DNA from: Endomychus coccineus
Taxonomy: Eukaryota; Arthropoda; Insecta; Coleoptera; Endomychidae
Assembly: GCA_958510875.1 (NCBI GenBank)
Contig: CAUEHT010000002.1
Coordinates: 1,736,001-1,800,000 of the forward strand
DNA: 64,000 bases
Reading direction: 5' to 3'
The position numbers were made by a program, and so were the translations under genes. The notes under the pieces are model-generated. The model saw nothing but the letters and a program-made list of their open reading frames with translations. It did not search any database and was not told the DNA's origin. The stretch's first letter is position 1. Every line of letters starts with the position of its first letter. Below, piece by piece: positions 10,790 to 20,581 of this stretch.

Positions 10790-11190
10790 GATTCAACACT
10801 CCGACACGTGCTTCAACATTCAGAAACGTGTTGAGCAAGTGCTTTCTTGGTCAGACACGTGTTCAGACACGTGCTTCAATATTCAGACACGTGCTTCAAT
10901 GTTCAGACACGTGCTTCAAAATTCAGACACGTGCTTCAAAATTCAGACACGTGCTTCAAATTTAAGACACGCGCTTCAATATTCAGACAAGTGTTCAAAC
11001 AAGTGCTTCGATATTCAGACACGTGCTCCAAAATTCAGACACGTGCTTCAATATTCAGACACGTGTTCAGACACGTGCTTCAATATTCAGACACGTGCTT
11101 CAACATTCAGACACGTGTTTCAACATTCAGACATGTGCTTCAATATTGAGACACGTGCTCCGATACTGGGACACATGTTGAGCACGTGAA
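10790..11190. repeat. CACGTG 20-bp tandem array, unit 2 (copy E)
   Basis: Near-identical duplicate of the array at 9330-9730, with a few substitutions. Confidence 0.9.
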
Positions 11191-11372
11191 ATATTTGATA
11201 CACGCTAGCAGTCAGCGAACAACCATGAACGCTGAATGATTACATTACCACAACCCCTGTTTGAGGAATGAAATGCCAAAATAATAATAATAACATTTAT
11301 TTGGAAAGATATATTTTGACAGTACATCATTCAGAATTAAAATAATAACATTATGATTCATGTTCTGGTTCC

Positions 11373-11925
11373 TCACACTAAATTCCGAGCTGATCTTGTG
11401 ATCGGGGAATACTCCATTATAAGGTCGTTAATGATGATGAAATAACCCGGGTGTTTTCAGGGAAATTCAGGATACTTTCCATCTCTAGTTTGACTTCAAC
11501 TGTTGGTGACTTTATAGTATCGTTTTGTTTTGAACAATCAATCACAATAAATGCTTTATTCTTAAATGCTATATAATCTAACATCGGCTCGCTTATTATT
11601 TCATTTGAAAATGATCTATGGAAATCATAGTAAATCTGATATGCTTTCACATACTGCTGGTCGTTGGAATTCAATCTCATTGCTTCATATGTATAACACT
11701 CTGAATTCAAGTATTATTTAACATTTAGCATGTTTATATTATCGAAATGTGTACTGTGCTTAACAGGATTATTTTTTCGATCAGTTTGGAAAGCTAGAAT
11801 CATATATCTGAGGCGTTCTAGGGTCATTGATGTTTCAACAGCCCAAATGTCGCGAGTGCTCTCCTTCATCAACAGATTTTTACGCAGCTCCCAACTGCGG
11901 AAAGGAATCAAAACAGGCTTCTCAG
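11373..11925 (-). pseudogene. Major capsid protein C-terminal fragment, unit 2 (copy E)
   Basis: About the last 180 codons of the capsid gene, in two open pieces (11417-11710, 11714-11911). They are separated by a nonsense codon near 11714 and share the frameshift of unit 1. At about 11925 the gene stops abruptly at the left end of copy B (gtgacaggtacagactgc), as expected if B or its repeat inserted into copy E's capsid gene. Confidence 0.8.
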
Positions 11926-12905
11926 TGACAGGTACAGACTGCTTCGTGGAGATGTCGCCACCACGTGACAGCTGTCATGGTGGGTCCAAGGTACAGACTG
12001 CTTCGTGGAGGTGGTCCCACCACCTCTATGAAGCAGTCTGCACCTGCGGTCCCAAGACACAGACTGCTTTCAGGGGGGGATCGAAGGTACAGACTGCTTC
12101 GTGTAGGTGTCACCACCACGTGACGGTGAACCAAAGGTACAGACTACTTAGTGGAGGTGGTGCCACCAGTTCGATTCGTAAAGTTTTGAAATCACATGCA
12201 CATGATCTGTCACGCGGTGAGATATCATGACGTCTGTCACTTCGACGAGGTGTCTGTCCCGTGGGGCTTCAACGAGGTGTCTTTCACGAGGTGTCATGGC
12301 TGCTATCACGTACCATAGAGCTGAAGGATGAAGAGCTACCCCAAGTCAAAACCATAGAGCAACATGGGGGGGCGGAAAGAGTTGTCATGGTGGCTGTCAC
12401 GTGGGGTCTTCAGCGAGGTGTCATGGCGACTGTCACGTGAGGTCTTCATCAAGATGTCATGTCGTGTCGATTCTTGGCGGGTGTGACGTGGTGGATCCAT
12501 GAAGCATCTGTCACGTGAACTGTCATGGCGGATCTATGAAAGTCAACCATAGCTTTATAGGTACCAAAAGGAAAGTCTTGACATGCAGAATGTTAATTTC
12601 CATATTTTTGATGAGGTAAAAATGATGCTTGCAAATTAGGTGGGGAGAACATCTAACGATAGCTTTATGTGTATCAAAATACATAATGATTTTGACGAGT
12701 AAATGTTGTTTCATTGAATTGAAGATCCGGCGATCATAGTTTACGAACGATGATGACGTCACTGCTTCAAACCGATAACAGTAACTGGTTCAATCTGGCG
12801 ACCATAGTTTACGAACGATGATGACGTCACGGGAGGCATTCATTGTTTCAATCCGGCAACCATAGTTCACGAACGATGATGACGTCATCATCGCTCACGA
12901 ACTAT
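11926..12905. repeat. Left terminal inverted repeat of copy B
   Basis: Reverse complement of 23745-24895. Outermost are about 48-bp units (gtacagactgcttcgtgg with CACGTGACAGCTGTCATGG), then the tcacgcggtgagatatc and ccatagagctgaagg blocks, then the 68-bp palindromic units ending at 12905. The left arm has fewer 48-bp units than the right. Confidence 0.85.
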
Positions 12906-13049
12906 GATGGTCAGATGAGGAATAAAATGCGAGTGATAATAATATCTACTCATTATTCGTCACACTGTAAAATTGAAGTTATAAGACTGTTGAATTCATT
13001 AGGTGTGAAAAGTGAATGGGTAGTACATTCATGCACATGTTTTATCTCG

Positions 13050-13170
13050 TGATTCAACATTTCAACATGTGCTTCAATATTTAGACACGTGTTCAGTCAC
13101 ATGCTCAGACACGTGCTTCAATACTCAGACACGTGTTAAGAACGTGCTCCAACATTCAGACCTATTTAAC
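13050..13170. repeat. Degenerate CACGTG array upstream of ATPase (copy B)
   Basis: Five or six decayed units of the 20-bp repeat, in the equivalent place to the arrays of copies A and D. Just before it, 12955-13020 contains a short match to the terminal gene of copy D (gttataagactgttgaa). Confidence 0.7.
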
Positions 13171-13250
13171 ACGTATTTGATACTTGCTTTTTACAGAAGC
13201 GTAGTAGTCCTTAACCGCGTGATCGGACATACACAATATAACATCATCAT

Positions 13251-13264
13251 CTAGTATATAAACA
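13251..13264 (+). promoter_or_regulatory. TATA-like promoter of the ATPase gene (copy B)
   Basis: ctagtatataaac, 16-29 bases before the ATG at 13280, as in A and D. Confidence 0.5.
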
Positions 13265-13279
13265 AATGCTTATTAACAC

Positions 13280-14007
13280 ATGTTTCAGTATGATTTCAAT
13301 GCTCTTCTAGGCAACATGAAGATTGTTAAGCAAAAAGACTCGTTGAATATCATGAACTTAGGGTCAAGCATTGTGAATGTTGAACAACCACAACGTTACA
13401 GCTCTTTGCTGTCAAATACTCTACGAACTATAATCTGTGGTCCAAGTAATTGTGGGAAAACAAATGTAATGTTATCTCTATTGTTAGATGCAAACGGTCT
13501 GGAATTTGAAAACGTATACATATATTCAAAGTCTTTAAACCAACCAAAATACCAGTTACTAAAGGCGACATTGAAGAAAATTAAGGGGCTTGAATATTTT
13601 CCGTACACAGAGAGTGATGGTGTCATGGACCCTACAGAAGCGAAACCTAATTCGGTAATAATATTCGATGATGTAATGGATGAGAAACAGGAGAAAATTC
13701 GTGCTTATTTTTCAAGAGGGAGACACAACTCAATTGACAGTTTCTATCTTTGTCAATCTTTTGCTAAATGTCCAAAACATGGATTGCGCGACAATGCCAA
13801 TTGCTTGATTATTTTCAAACAAGATGAACTCAATTTGAAACATATATTTACCGATCATGTAAGTACCGACATGTGACTCGAGAAATTCAAAAAGATATGT
13901 AGCGCATGTTGGAAAGATAAATATGGATTCCTTATGATAAACAAAGACTGTGATATGAACAAAGGACGTTATCGCAAGAGGTTTGATAGCTATATATATA
14001 TATCTAA
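13280..14007 (+). pseudogene. Packaging ATPase with premature stop (copy B)
   Basis: Same protein as 3546-4271, with Walker A GPSNCGKT and Walker B intact. A TGA at 13874-13876 removes the last about 43 residues. The C-terminal end is further changed by expansion of a tatata run near 13990. It is probably non-functional; readthrough is possible but not indicated. Confidence 0.8.
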
Positions 14008-14049
14008 CATGTATATATACTATCATTTGAAATAGACAAACCGCTCAGC

Positions 14050-15114
14050 ATGGACGTGGGTGTGAGTAACATGTTAAAAGAAAAACAACAATTGAAGAGA
14101 AAAATTTGGGAGTTAGCAAACGTTGTGAGGAAAAAATATATGAATGTGAAATTGGGTAAAGCTAAAAATGATGAGATTCTAGATAACATGTTCAGGAATG
14201 TATCTAAACCTCTGGAGAAAATTGCGAGAAATGCTGAAATAATCAAACAAAATTCGTTGGTTAAACCTAAAAGTATTGTTTCTACAGCAACACAAATGGA
14301 GAACATACCAATCCCAAATATTGTAACTGAAGGAGAAGAATTCGTATATAACCCCAAAGATACTGAGGAGGATGTGTTTACCCCCGAACATACTATCGAT
14401 CAGATTCATGAAGAATTCAGAAAACTTAAGAACGATAATGTAGCGGCTACAGAGGAGTTTCTGCAACAATACCCCACATTAGCACGTTATTACTTGGAAG
14501 GATTCCTATTGGATGATGATGTCAAGGAATACGATGATAGAATGGGTTTGCAATATAATTCAACTTCAGACAAATGGTTCATGGGTAATCAACCTATAGA
14601 AATTGATAGTGACAGTAATATAATTATCAAGGGTACTCCGTTCAAGGGTACCACAGGACTGTATAATTTGATATTTTACAGAGATGTTCTACCTGATACT
14701 TACACTTTGGAAGATGGGAAAAATTACAGTCAAATGATGGAAATGACTGGTGCCCATAGACGTAATAACGATCCAGCTGATCGAATGAGAAACATTGTAA
14801 AATACAAAAATGTACTGAAACCTTTGATTAATTCCATGAAAAGACCAAGGTCCAAAACATACACTGGAAATGCATATATGAAAAATGATATGCACGAATA
14901 TAACGAGAAACCTATCGAATATGTTTATTGGGATGACGTTAACAAAATTGTGGATAGACTGAGACTTCTTGTTGCATCCTCGCACGCTGGTGACAATAAT
15001 CATCATAACGAGATAGTCTCTATAATAGAAGAATTGATAGAGGCATTTGTAATCGAACAAAAACCGGGTGTAAGGCAAATTCATCACAGTTATGAAGATG
15101 GTTTCAATGTATAA
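14050..15114 (+). CDS. DUF8207-like coiled-coil protein (intact, copy B)
   Basis: 354 residues, the only complete version in the window. Residues 1-75 are a Lys/Glu-rich coiled coil; 75-125 a Pro/acidic linker; about 145-235 contain YLEGFLLDDDV...YDDRMGLQ...MGNQPIEID...IIIKG...GTTGLYNLI, which I recognise as the DUF8207-type domain common in insect Polinton-like loci. The C-terminal third is charged (KPLINSMKRPR) with a short helical end. Its place between ATPase and fibre suggests a virion or assembly role, but no function is established. The last 23 bases overlap the fibre start. Confidence 0.65.
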   Translation: MDVGVSNMLKEKQQLKRKIWELANVVRKKYMNVKLGKAKNDEILDNMFRNVSKPLEKIARNAEIIKQNSLVKPKSIVSTATQMENIPIPNIVTEGEEFVYNPKDTEEDVFTPEHTIDQIHEEFRKLKNDNVAATEEFLQQYPTLARYYLEGFLLDDDVKEYDDRMGLQYNSTSDKWFMGNQPIEIDSDSNIIIKGTPFKGTTGLYNLIFYRDVLPDTYTLEDGKNYSQMMEMTGAHRRNNDPADRMRNIVKYKNVLKPLINSMKRPRSKTYTGNAYMKNDMHEYNEKPIEYVYWDDVNKIVDRLRLLVASSHAGDNNHHNEIVSIIEELIEAFVIEQKPGVRQIHHSYEDGFNV

Positions 15115-15775
15115 GGTTGGCAGAGCCCCTTCTTCCATGTGGATATATGATAGAAATGTATTTAGTAATAATCTCGAACAAGTTCACGGACAAGGATTAT
15201 TCCTAACGAGTGATGGAAGTTATGATATGGAAAATCATAGATTGTGCAACGTAAAATCACCGAATGATGATGGAGATGTTGCAAATATAGTATATGTTGA
15301 TAAATTAACACACAAACTGAATCTGAAAACGGAAACCAGTATTAAAGATACCTTCAATGTTAGGGTTGATAAGTTGATCAAAGATATCAACAAGGATCTG
15401 GATGAACATAAATTAACGAATGAGAAGGTTATTCTCAACATTGATAAACATCTGATGGACATTCAGAATAAACATAATGGAATGGGAATCTATATAAAAT
15501 CATAGTATAAAACAATCAGTGATAGTGTTAGGGAAAACAGAAATGCATTGAAAGAGATCAATAACACATTTAACAGTGTGAACATGCGTCTAAATGACAT
15601 TACCAGTAAAGTGGAGGCGTTAGAACGACGGATGACATCTGTGGAACCTTCTAAGAAGAGACCCTCATCATCCACAACAACAACAAAGCAGGGCTCTGTG
15701 AAACGTATAACTCCAAATCCTGTGAATATACAAAAAAAATTAATTCTAAACTTGATTTCCGCATTGTTGAGATGA
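15092..15775 (+). pseudogene. Fibre/spike-like protein with premature stop (copy B)
   Basis: Opens MKMVSMYKVG and keeps the DVANIVYVDK signature. A TAG at 15503-15505 interrupts the coiled coil. The normal stop is also lost, so the frame runs on to a TGA at 15773-15775 that overlaps the integrase ATG. See 1810-2463 for the intact version. Confidence 0.75.
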
Positions 15776-16701
15776 GTAGAGAACAAGTTGTGCATGAGCT
15801 TCATAAGCCGAGTAGGAAGAATTTCAAATGGCGCAGAACAATCATAAAAGGTTTGGATGATTTGTGGCAAATGAATCTGGCTGAAATGGGTAATTACGCT
15901 CGTGAAAATAGAGGATTCAAATACATTTTGGTTATGATCGATTGTTTCTCGAAATTTCTATGGACTCGTCCGTTGAAAACGAAATCTGCCGAAGAGGTTC
16001 GGAAAGCTGTCGGTTCTATATTGTTAGAAGGACATCGTAAGCCTAGGAATCTGCAAAGCGATCAGGGGAAAGAATTCTCCAATAAACACTTTAACGATCT
16101 AATGAAGGAACATTATATCAATCATTATAATACGTATAGTGTGGAAAAAGCTGCAATTGCTGAACGTGTCATTCGAACGTTAAAGGAAACGCTCTACAAA
16201 CATTTCAGTCTTGGCGGGGAATACAAATGGATTGATATACTTGAAGAAATCACAGAAAAATATAATAAACGTAAACATACAATACGTACAATAAATATGA
16301 CTCCAATAGAAGTGACGAAACAGATTGAGAGCGAGATATTGAAGCGATCCTACTCCCACATCAAGTTAGGTCCGCCTCACAAATACAACGTTGGAGATGT
16401 GGTACAAATAAGTGAGGCTAAACATATTTCGAAGAAGGGATTTACGCTCAATTGGGGTACAGAATTATTTAAAATCATCAAAGTAAAATTTACCGACCCG
16501 GTCACATATCTACTAGAAGATATGACCAACGCACCAATCAGCGGCTGTTTCTACGAGGAAGAATTACAGAAAACAAAACAACCCGATGTGTATTTAGTCG
16601 AAAAAACATTACGAAAGAGGAGGGGTCAACAGTATGTGAAATGGTTGGGCCTAGATAATAATCACAACAGTTGGATCCATAATTCGGATCTCGTTCAATG
16701 A
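15772..16701 (+). CDS. Integrase, retroviral-like DDE with chromodomain (open frame, first Asp lost)
   Basis: 309 residues. The rve core spans about 28-180: the position usually held by the first catalytic Asp (WQxDL) is Asn35 here (WQMNLAEM); the second Asp is in QSDQGKEF and the Glu in AIAERVIRTLKE. A C-terminal chromodomain-like segment follows (about 255-305: DVYLVEKTLRKRRGQQYVKWLG...SWI), as in Polinton integrases. It would join element ends to host DNA. The frame is open but the Asp-to-Asn change predicts an inactive enzyme. Copy D keeps the Asp but has several stops. Confidence 0.85.
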   Translation: MSREQVVHELHKPSRKNFKWRRTIIKGLDDLWQMNLAEMGNYARENRGFKYILVMIDCFSKFLWTRPLKTKSAEEVRKAVGSILLEGHRKPRNLQSDQGKEFSNKHFNDLMKEHYINHYNTYSVEKAAIAERVIRTLKETLYKHFSLGGEYKWIDILEEITEKYNKRKHTIRTINMTPIEVTKQIESEILKRSYSHIKLGPPHKYNVGDVVQISEAKHISKKGFTLNWGTELFKIIKVKFTDPVTYLLEDMTNAPISGCFYEEELQKTKQPDVYLVEKTLRKRRGQQYVKWLGLDNNHNSWIHNSDLVQ

Positions 16702-16979
16702 ACCCATCATTAAACATTTGGAGATTATTAGGAACATACAAAAAGCTGGAATATTATTGACTCGAGGGTATGGATATTATAATTTATCCAAATTCCGAGA
16801 CTATGAGGGTGAATCAAGAGTGAAGATTATAATATTTGAAACATATATTGATAAGATTATACTTAAGTCTTTTGTATTGAGAAAACTTGAAATTAATAAA
16901 AAATATTATTTTGAGATCTTTGGTCTTTCTCCCTCCCCTCGTTAAATAACGGTGCAACCTTGAATTCTCATCAGTCTGT
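16702..16979 (+). other. Integrase-phospholipase intergenic region
   Basis: AT-rich spacer without an ORF. It is conserved in part in A, C and D, including the run caaaagacttaagtataatc and the block just upstream of the phospholipase ATG. It may hold the promoter of the downstream genes. Confidence 0.4.
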
Positions 16980-17757
16980 ATGGAAGCGTACGTAGGAGAA
17001 GGTGTTCTTAATACACTTATAAACAAGCTCCCGTTTGAACTTCATATTCCTGGTTATCAATTCTGTGGTCCCGGTACAAAATTAGAAGAACGGTTGAGGA
17101 GATCCAGGTATCAATCCACTCGATAAAGCTTGCCGTCATCACGATATTTCATATCTGCGAAACGCTAGTTTGGAAGGACGTCACGAGGCGGATAAAATAT
17201 TAGAGAACGCTGCTTGGCAACGTGTCAAATCCAAAGACACAAAATTTGGAGAGAGGATTGCCGCTTTTGGTGTGAATGAAATTATGAAGGCAAAGAGGAA
17301 ATTGGGGATGGATATGAGAAAGAAGGTTGGGTTCGGAAGTGCAATTGTCGATGGGGTGAGAAAAGTTATGAAGAATAAGTTTGACTCAACCAATCTGAAG
17401 AGAACATCTCAAACAGCGTTGAAAGTAGCACGAAAACGATTCAAAAAGACAGGTGGTCGGAAAAATGTTCGATTACCAAGAGTAATTCCTATTCCAAAGA
17501 CTGGAGAATTTTTACCATTTTTAATACCTCTGTTTGTCGGCTTATCGGCTGCTGGAGCATTGGTGGGAGGTGGTGCTGGCATCGCTAAGGCCGTCAACGA
17601 CAGCAAAGCAGCTCGGAAAACCTTGGAGGAAACGGAAAGATATAATGAAACAATGGAAGCTATAGCTTTGGGGAAACAAGGATCTGGTCTATATTTGGAA
17701 AAGTATCGCAAAGGTCTTGGTCCATATTTGAATAAACATCCAAAAAACTGCCAGTGA
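16980..17757 (+). pseudogene. Phospholipase A2 / core-peptide-like protein, frameshifted (copy B)
   Basis: Opens MEAYVGEGVLNTLINKLPFE and keeps the calcium loop YQFCGPGTKLEE, but about five bases are missing near 17097-17105, so the HDISY active site and the rest (17170-17757) are in another frame. The intact version is at 42340-43122. The 3' end carries a slippery-type heptamer (17742-17748) before its stop. Confidence 0.8.
17742..17748 (+). promoter_or_regulatory. Candidate -1 frameshift heptamer A AAA AAC
   Basis: In the phospholipase frame the codons read CCA AAA AAC TGC CAG TGA, so A-AAA-AAC is positioned exactly as a canonical -1 slippery site. A -1 shift there enters the protease frame, which has no ATG upstream of its conserved N-terminal region. 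Only a weak downstream stem is visible, and copy D has A GAA AAC at this site. Confidence 0.35.
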
Positions 17758-18128
17758 ACCTACCCAGAAGACGTCTGACCGATCTCGATCTACGAAAACT
17801 AGCAAAAGCTCTGAAAATTACCCATTTTAGAGGAGTATTTATGCGTGATGAACTACCATCCAACGGACCATGGAAAAACGAGCGTGGAATAGTTAATTTA
17901 GATAGCTCAGACAATGAAGGCACTCACTGGGTTGGGTTTAATAAAGTCGGTGATGGAGTTATATATTATGATTGTTTTGGCAATTTACGCCCCCCTTGCG
18001 AACTAGTGGACTATTTCAAAAAGTGTAAGATATTATGCAATAACGACAATTTTCAACAATATAACACTTATAATTGTGGTCAGTTATGTTTAGAATTCCT
18101 CTCTAACTCTTCAGTTGTGGTCGACTAA
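17754..18128 (+). CDS. Maturation cysteine protease, adenain type (copy B)
   Basis: About 124 residues. Catalytic His is in GTHWVGF, the acidic/Asn position is in YYDCFGNLRPP (Ser replaced by Cys relative to D) and the nucleophile Cys is in NCGQLCLEF, the C48/adenain arrangement. It would process capsid and core proteins during maturation. The conserved N-terminal part (LTDLDLRKLAKALKI-HFRGVF) lies upstream of the first ATG (17841), so translation must start at a non-ATG codon (GTG at 17754), by frameshift from the phospholipase gene, or by reinitiation. It overlaps the phospholipase stop. Confidence 0.75.
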   Translation: MNLPRRRLTDLDLRKLAKALKITHFRGVFMRDELPSNGPWKNERGIVNLDSSDNEGTHWVGFNKVGDGVIYYDCFGNLRPPCELVDYFKKCKILCNNDNFQQYNTYNCGQLCLEFLSNSSVVVD

Positions 18129-18138
18129 CCCTGCATTT

Positions 18139-18152
18139 ATTAGTATATGAAT
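18139..18152 (+). promoter_or_regulatory. TATA-like promoter of penton (copy B)
   Basis: attagtatatgaat, slightly changed from the tagtatataaatag of copies A and D, between the protease stop and the penton ATG at 18180. Confidence 0.4.
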
Positions 18153-18179
18153 AGATTGTTGGTAAAGTTTTCATCAATC

Positions 18180-18923
18180 ATGTCTCATACGTTCACTATC
18201 ACGGGTAAGAGCTCCCGCTCATCTGTAGATTTTCACCCTCCTATAGAACTAGATCCTCATTCATATTATTCTATCGCACTTGTTGGTTTGCATACGTACA
18301 AAAGCTTTCCGAATATTGAAGAAGATTTTAATAAATTTCATTATAAAAATGTGAAGGGTGAGGAAGAAGTAGTAACTATACCTACGGGGTCCTACGAGTT
18401 GACAGACATCGAGGATTTCATATAAAGTGCAGTTTGTGGGATAGGAGTGAAGCAAGAAGAACGTGACCGGAAATTATCAATAAAATCTAACAACAACACT
18501 CTACACACAGAGCTGAAGAGTGATTTTGAAGTGAATTTCATTCCTAAAGATAGTATAAGCGAACTGTTGGGATTCAGCAAAAAGAAATTGACATCTCGTG
18601 AACTACACGTATCTGATCGACCTATAAACATAATCGAAGTTCAATTTATCAGAGTGGAGTGTAACTCAACCCCAGGAGCATATTATATCAATAAGATAGC
18701 TCATACGATATATGAGTTCTCACCTCTTGTACCACCTGGGTTTTCCATTGATATAGAGCCGAAGAATCTTATTTATCTACCGGTCATCAGCAAGACGTCC
18801 TTCGATAACATCACAATGAATATTTTAGATCAGAATTGGAAACCGGTAAATTTTCGTGGAGGAGAAATTATTATACGATTGGAATTGAAAAAGATCGCTA
18901 GGAATTATGGCTTCCAACAATAA
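18180..18923 (+). pseudogene. Penton-like protein with premature stop (copy B)
   Basis: Same protein as 481-1224. A TAA at 18423-18425 replaces a Gln codon seen in A and D, splitting the frame into 18180-18425 and 18447-18923. The rest is well conserved, so the stop looks recent. Confidence 0.8.
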
Positions 18924-19009
18924 ATAATAATTCAATACTCACCGCCACTCATTATATGAGAAGAATTCATCTGAGAAGGTTGTTGTTGCAGTAGCCATCA
19001 CTTGAGAAC

Positions 19010-19189
19010 ATGGGTTTGGATTTTAGCAATAAAAGACATCTCCATAGTGGTCGTCAGTCATTATCTACAACAAGTTCAAGGGAGAAGGTTGCTTCTGCAT
19101 CACTATCATTGGGAAATATAATTTTTTTGAAGTCCCCTGGTTACAATGTCAGAAAAACTTCAAATATTCAACGAGCCAAACTTCATTGA
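19010..19189 (+). CDS. Small conserved ORF with myristoylation-like N-terminus (copy B)
   Basis: 59 residues beginning MGLDFSNKR, without the 12-residue duplication of A and C. It overlaps the capsid start (19146) by 44 bases in another frame. Gly2/Ser6 and basic residues 8-9 fit N-myristoylation. It is open here although the penton upstream is broken. Confidence 0.45.
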   Translation: MGLDFSNKRHLHSGRQSLSTTSSREKVASASLSLGNIIFLKSPGYNVRKTSNIQRAKLH

Positions 19190-20348
19190 AGACATCATTC
19201 GGGAAGAAACTCATACCTACTATTCACACACAACATCTTTTGACAACAGCGATGAAATTGAGATATCAATCAATCAACAAGATGTATTGGTAGATTTGGC
19301 CTCGTCTGCTTTATTCATCGAGGCAGAATTCCAGCCAGAAGAAAGTGGTGATGCTGTATGTAAACTAACGAATAATTTCGTAGTGTTTCTCTTCGAATAT
19401 ATCAGTTATGAATTGAATGGAAAAGAGATAGACAGAGTACATGATCCTGGTATTGTCAGCACCATCAGAGCTTATCTAACATATGCCAAACATGAATCTA
19501 TACCTCTAGCTATTTCTGGATGGTCATTTAAGGATGCATTGAGTTCAGTCTACAATAATAAAATCAATTTATGGATACCGTTGAATTTTCTACTAGGCCT
19601 ATTCATTGACTATAACAAAGTTTTGAGTGGGAAACATAAGCTGCGCTTGATAAGGTCTCGAACCGATAACGATTGCTATACTAATAGCACAGGCACGAAA
19701 ACGGCTAAAATAAATGTGAAGACGATAGCATTAAAAGTGCGACATGTGTTTCCAAGTGATCAAGTTAAATTTCAAATGTTGGGTAATTTGAGTGCAGAGA
19801 AGCCTATTTTGATTCCATTCCGTAGTTGGAATCTGCATGAAAATCCGTTGATGAAGGAGAGCACTCGTGACATTTGGGCTGTTAAAACATCAATGAATTT
19901 GGAACGTCCCAGATATGTGATTCTAGCTTTCCAAACTGATCGAAAAAATAATCCTGTTGAGCACACTACATATTTCGATAATATAAATTTGCTAAATGTA
20001 AAATTATACTTGAATTCAGAGTGTTATCCATATGAAGCAATGAAATTGAATTTCACCGCCAAGCAATACGTGGAAGCATACCAGATGTACTATGATTTCC
20101 AAAAATCATTTTCAAATAAAATAATAAGCGAACCGATGTTGGATTATATAGCATTCAAGAATAGAGCAATTTTTGTGATTGATTGTTCAAAACAAAACAA
20201 TGCTATAAAGTCATCAACAGTTGACGTCAAACTAGAGATGGAAAGTTTCCTTAATTTCCTCAAAAACACCTGGGCTTATTGCATCATCATTAACGACCGT
20301 ATAATGGAGTATTCTCCGATTACAGGATCAGTTCGGAATTTGGTGTGA
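19146..20348 (+). CDS. Major capsid protein, double-jelly-roll type (intact, copy B)
   Basis: 400 residues, the only complete undamaged version. Conserved features are DEIEISINQQDVLVDL (near 35), a YISYELNGKEID stretch (near 95), IPLNFLLGLFIDYNKVLSGKHKLRL (near 145-170) with the usual strand-rich alternation, and a C-terminal IIINDRIMEYSPITGSV. This pattern matches the DJR-like proteins abundant in insect genomes; at 400 residues it is shorter than many Polinton capsid proteins (often 450-650). It would form the trimeric hexon-like capsomers. Three AATAAA-like signals follow within 100 bases. Confidence 0.75.
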   Translation: MSEKLQIFNEPNFIEDIIREETHTYYSHTTSFDNSDEIEISINQQDVLVDLASSALFIEAEFQPEESGDAVCKLTNNFVVFLFEYISYELNGKEIDRVHDPGIVSTIRAYLTYAKHESIPLAISGWSFKDALSSVYNNKINLWIPLNFLLGLFIDYNKVLSGKHKLRLIRSRTDNDCYTNSTGTKTAKINVKTIALKVRHVFPSDQVKFQMLGNLSAEKPILIPFRSWNLHENPLMKESTRDIWAVKTSMNLERPRYVILAFQTDRKNNPVEHTTYFDNINLLNVKLYLNSECYPYEAMKLNFTAKQYVEAYQMYYDFQKSFSNKIISEPMLDYIAFKNRAIFVIDCSKQNNAIKSSTVDVKLEMESFLNFLKNTWAYCIIINDRIMEYSPITGSVRNLV

Positions 20349-20581
20349 AGAACCAGGTGATGAATCATAATGTTATTATTTTATTTCCAAATGATGTACT
20401 ATCAAAACGTATTTTTCCAAATAAATGTAATTATTATTATATTTGATATTTTATTTCTCAAACGGTAGGTGATGATGTAAACATCCGACGATTATAGTTT
20501 GTGAACTATGCTAGCCGGTTGCTGGAAATGAAACAAATTGAAACAACTAGTGATGTTATCAGTCAGTTATCAACGTTTGCA

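Larger units (their letters stand above)
8791..11708. repeat. 1,459-bp direct tandem duplication
   Basis: Unit 1 (8791-10249) and unit 2 (10250-11708) are nearly identical. Each holds terminal-repeat sequence, CRE-type palindromes, a CACGTG array and the last part of a capsid gene. The second unit runs on into more capsid gene (to 11925), so the duplication arose inside an existing copy E. Confidence 0.9.

Noticed and set aside
12906..13050. Possible PolB or other polymerase gene at the ATPase end of copy B or D
   Set aside because: Only repeats and promoter-like sequence lie between the terminal repeats and the ATPase; no polymerase motif was seen in any frame.
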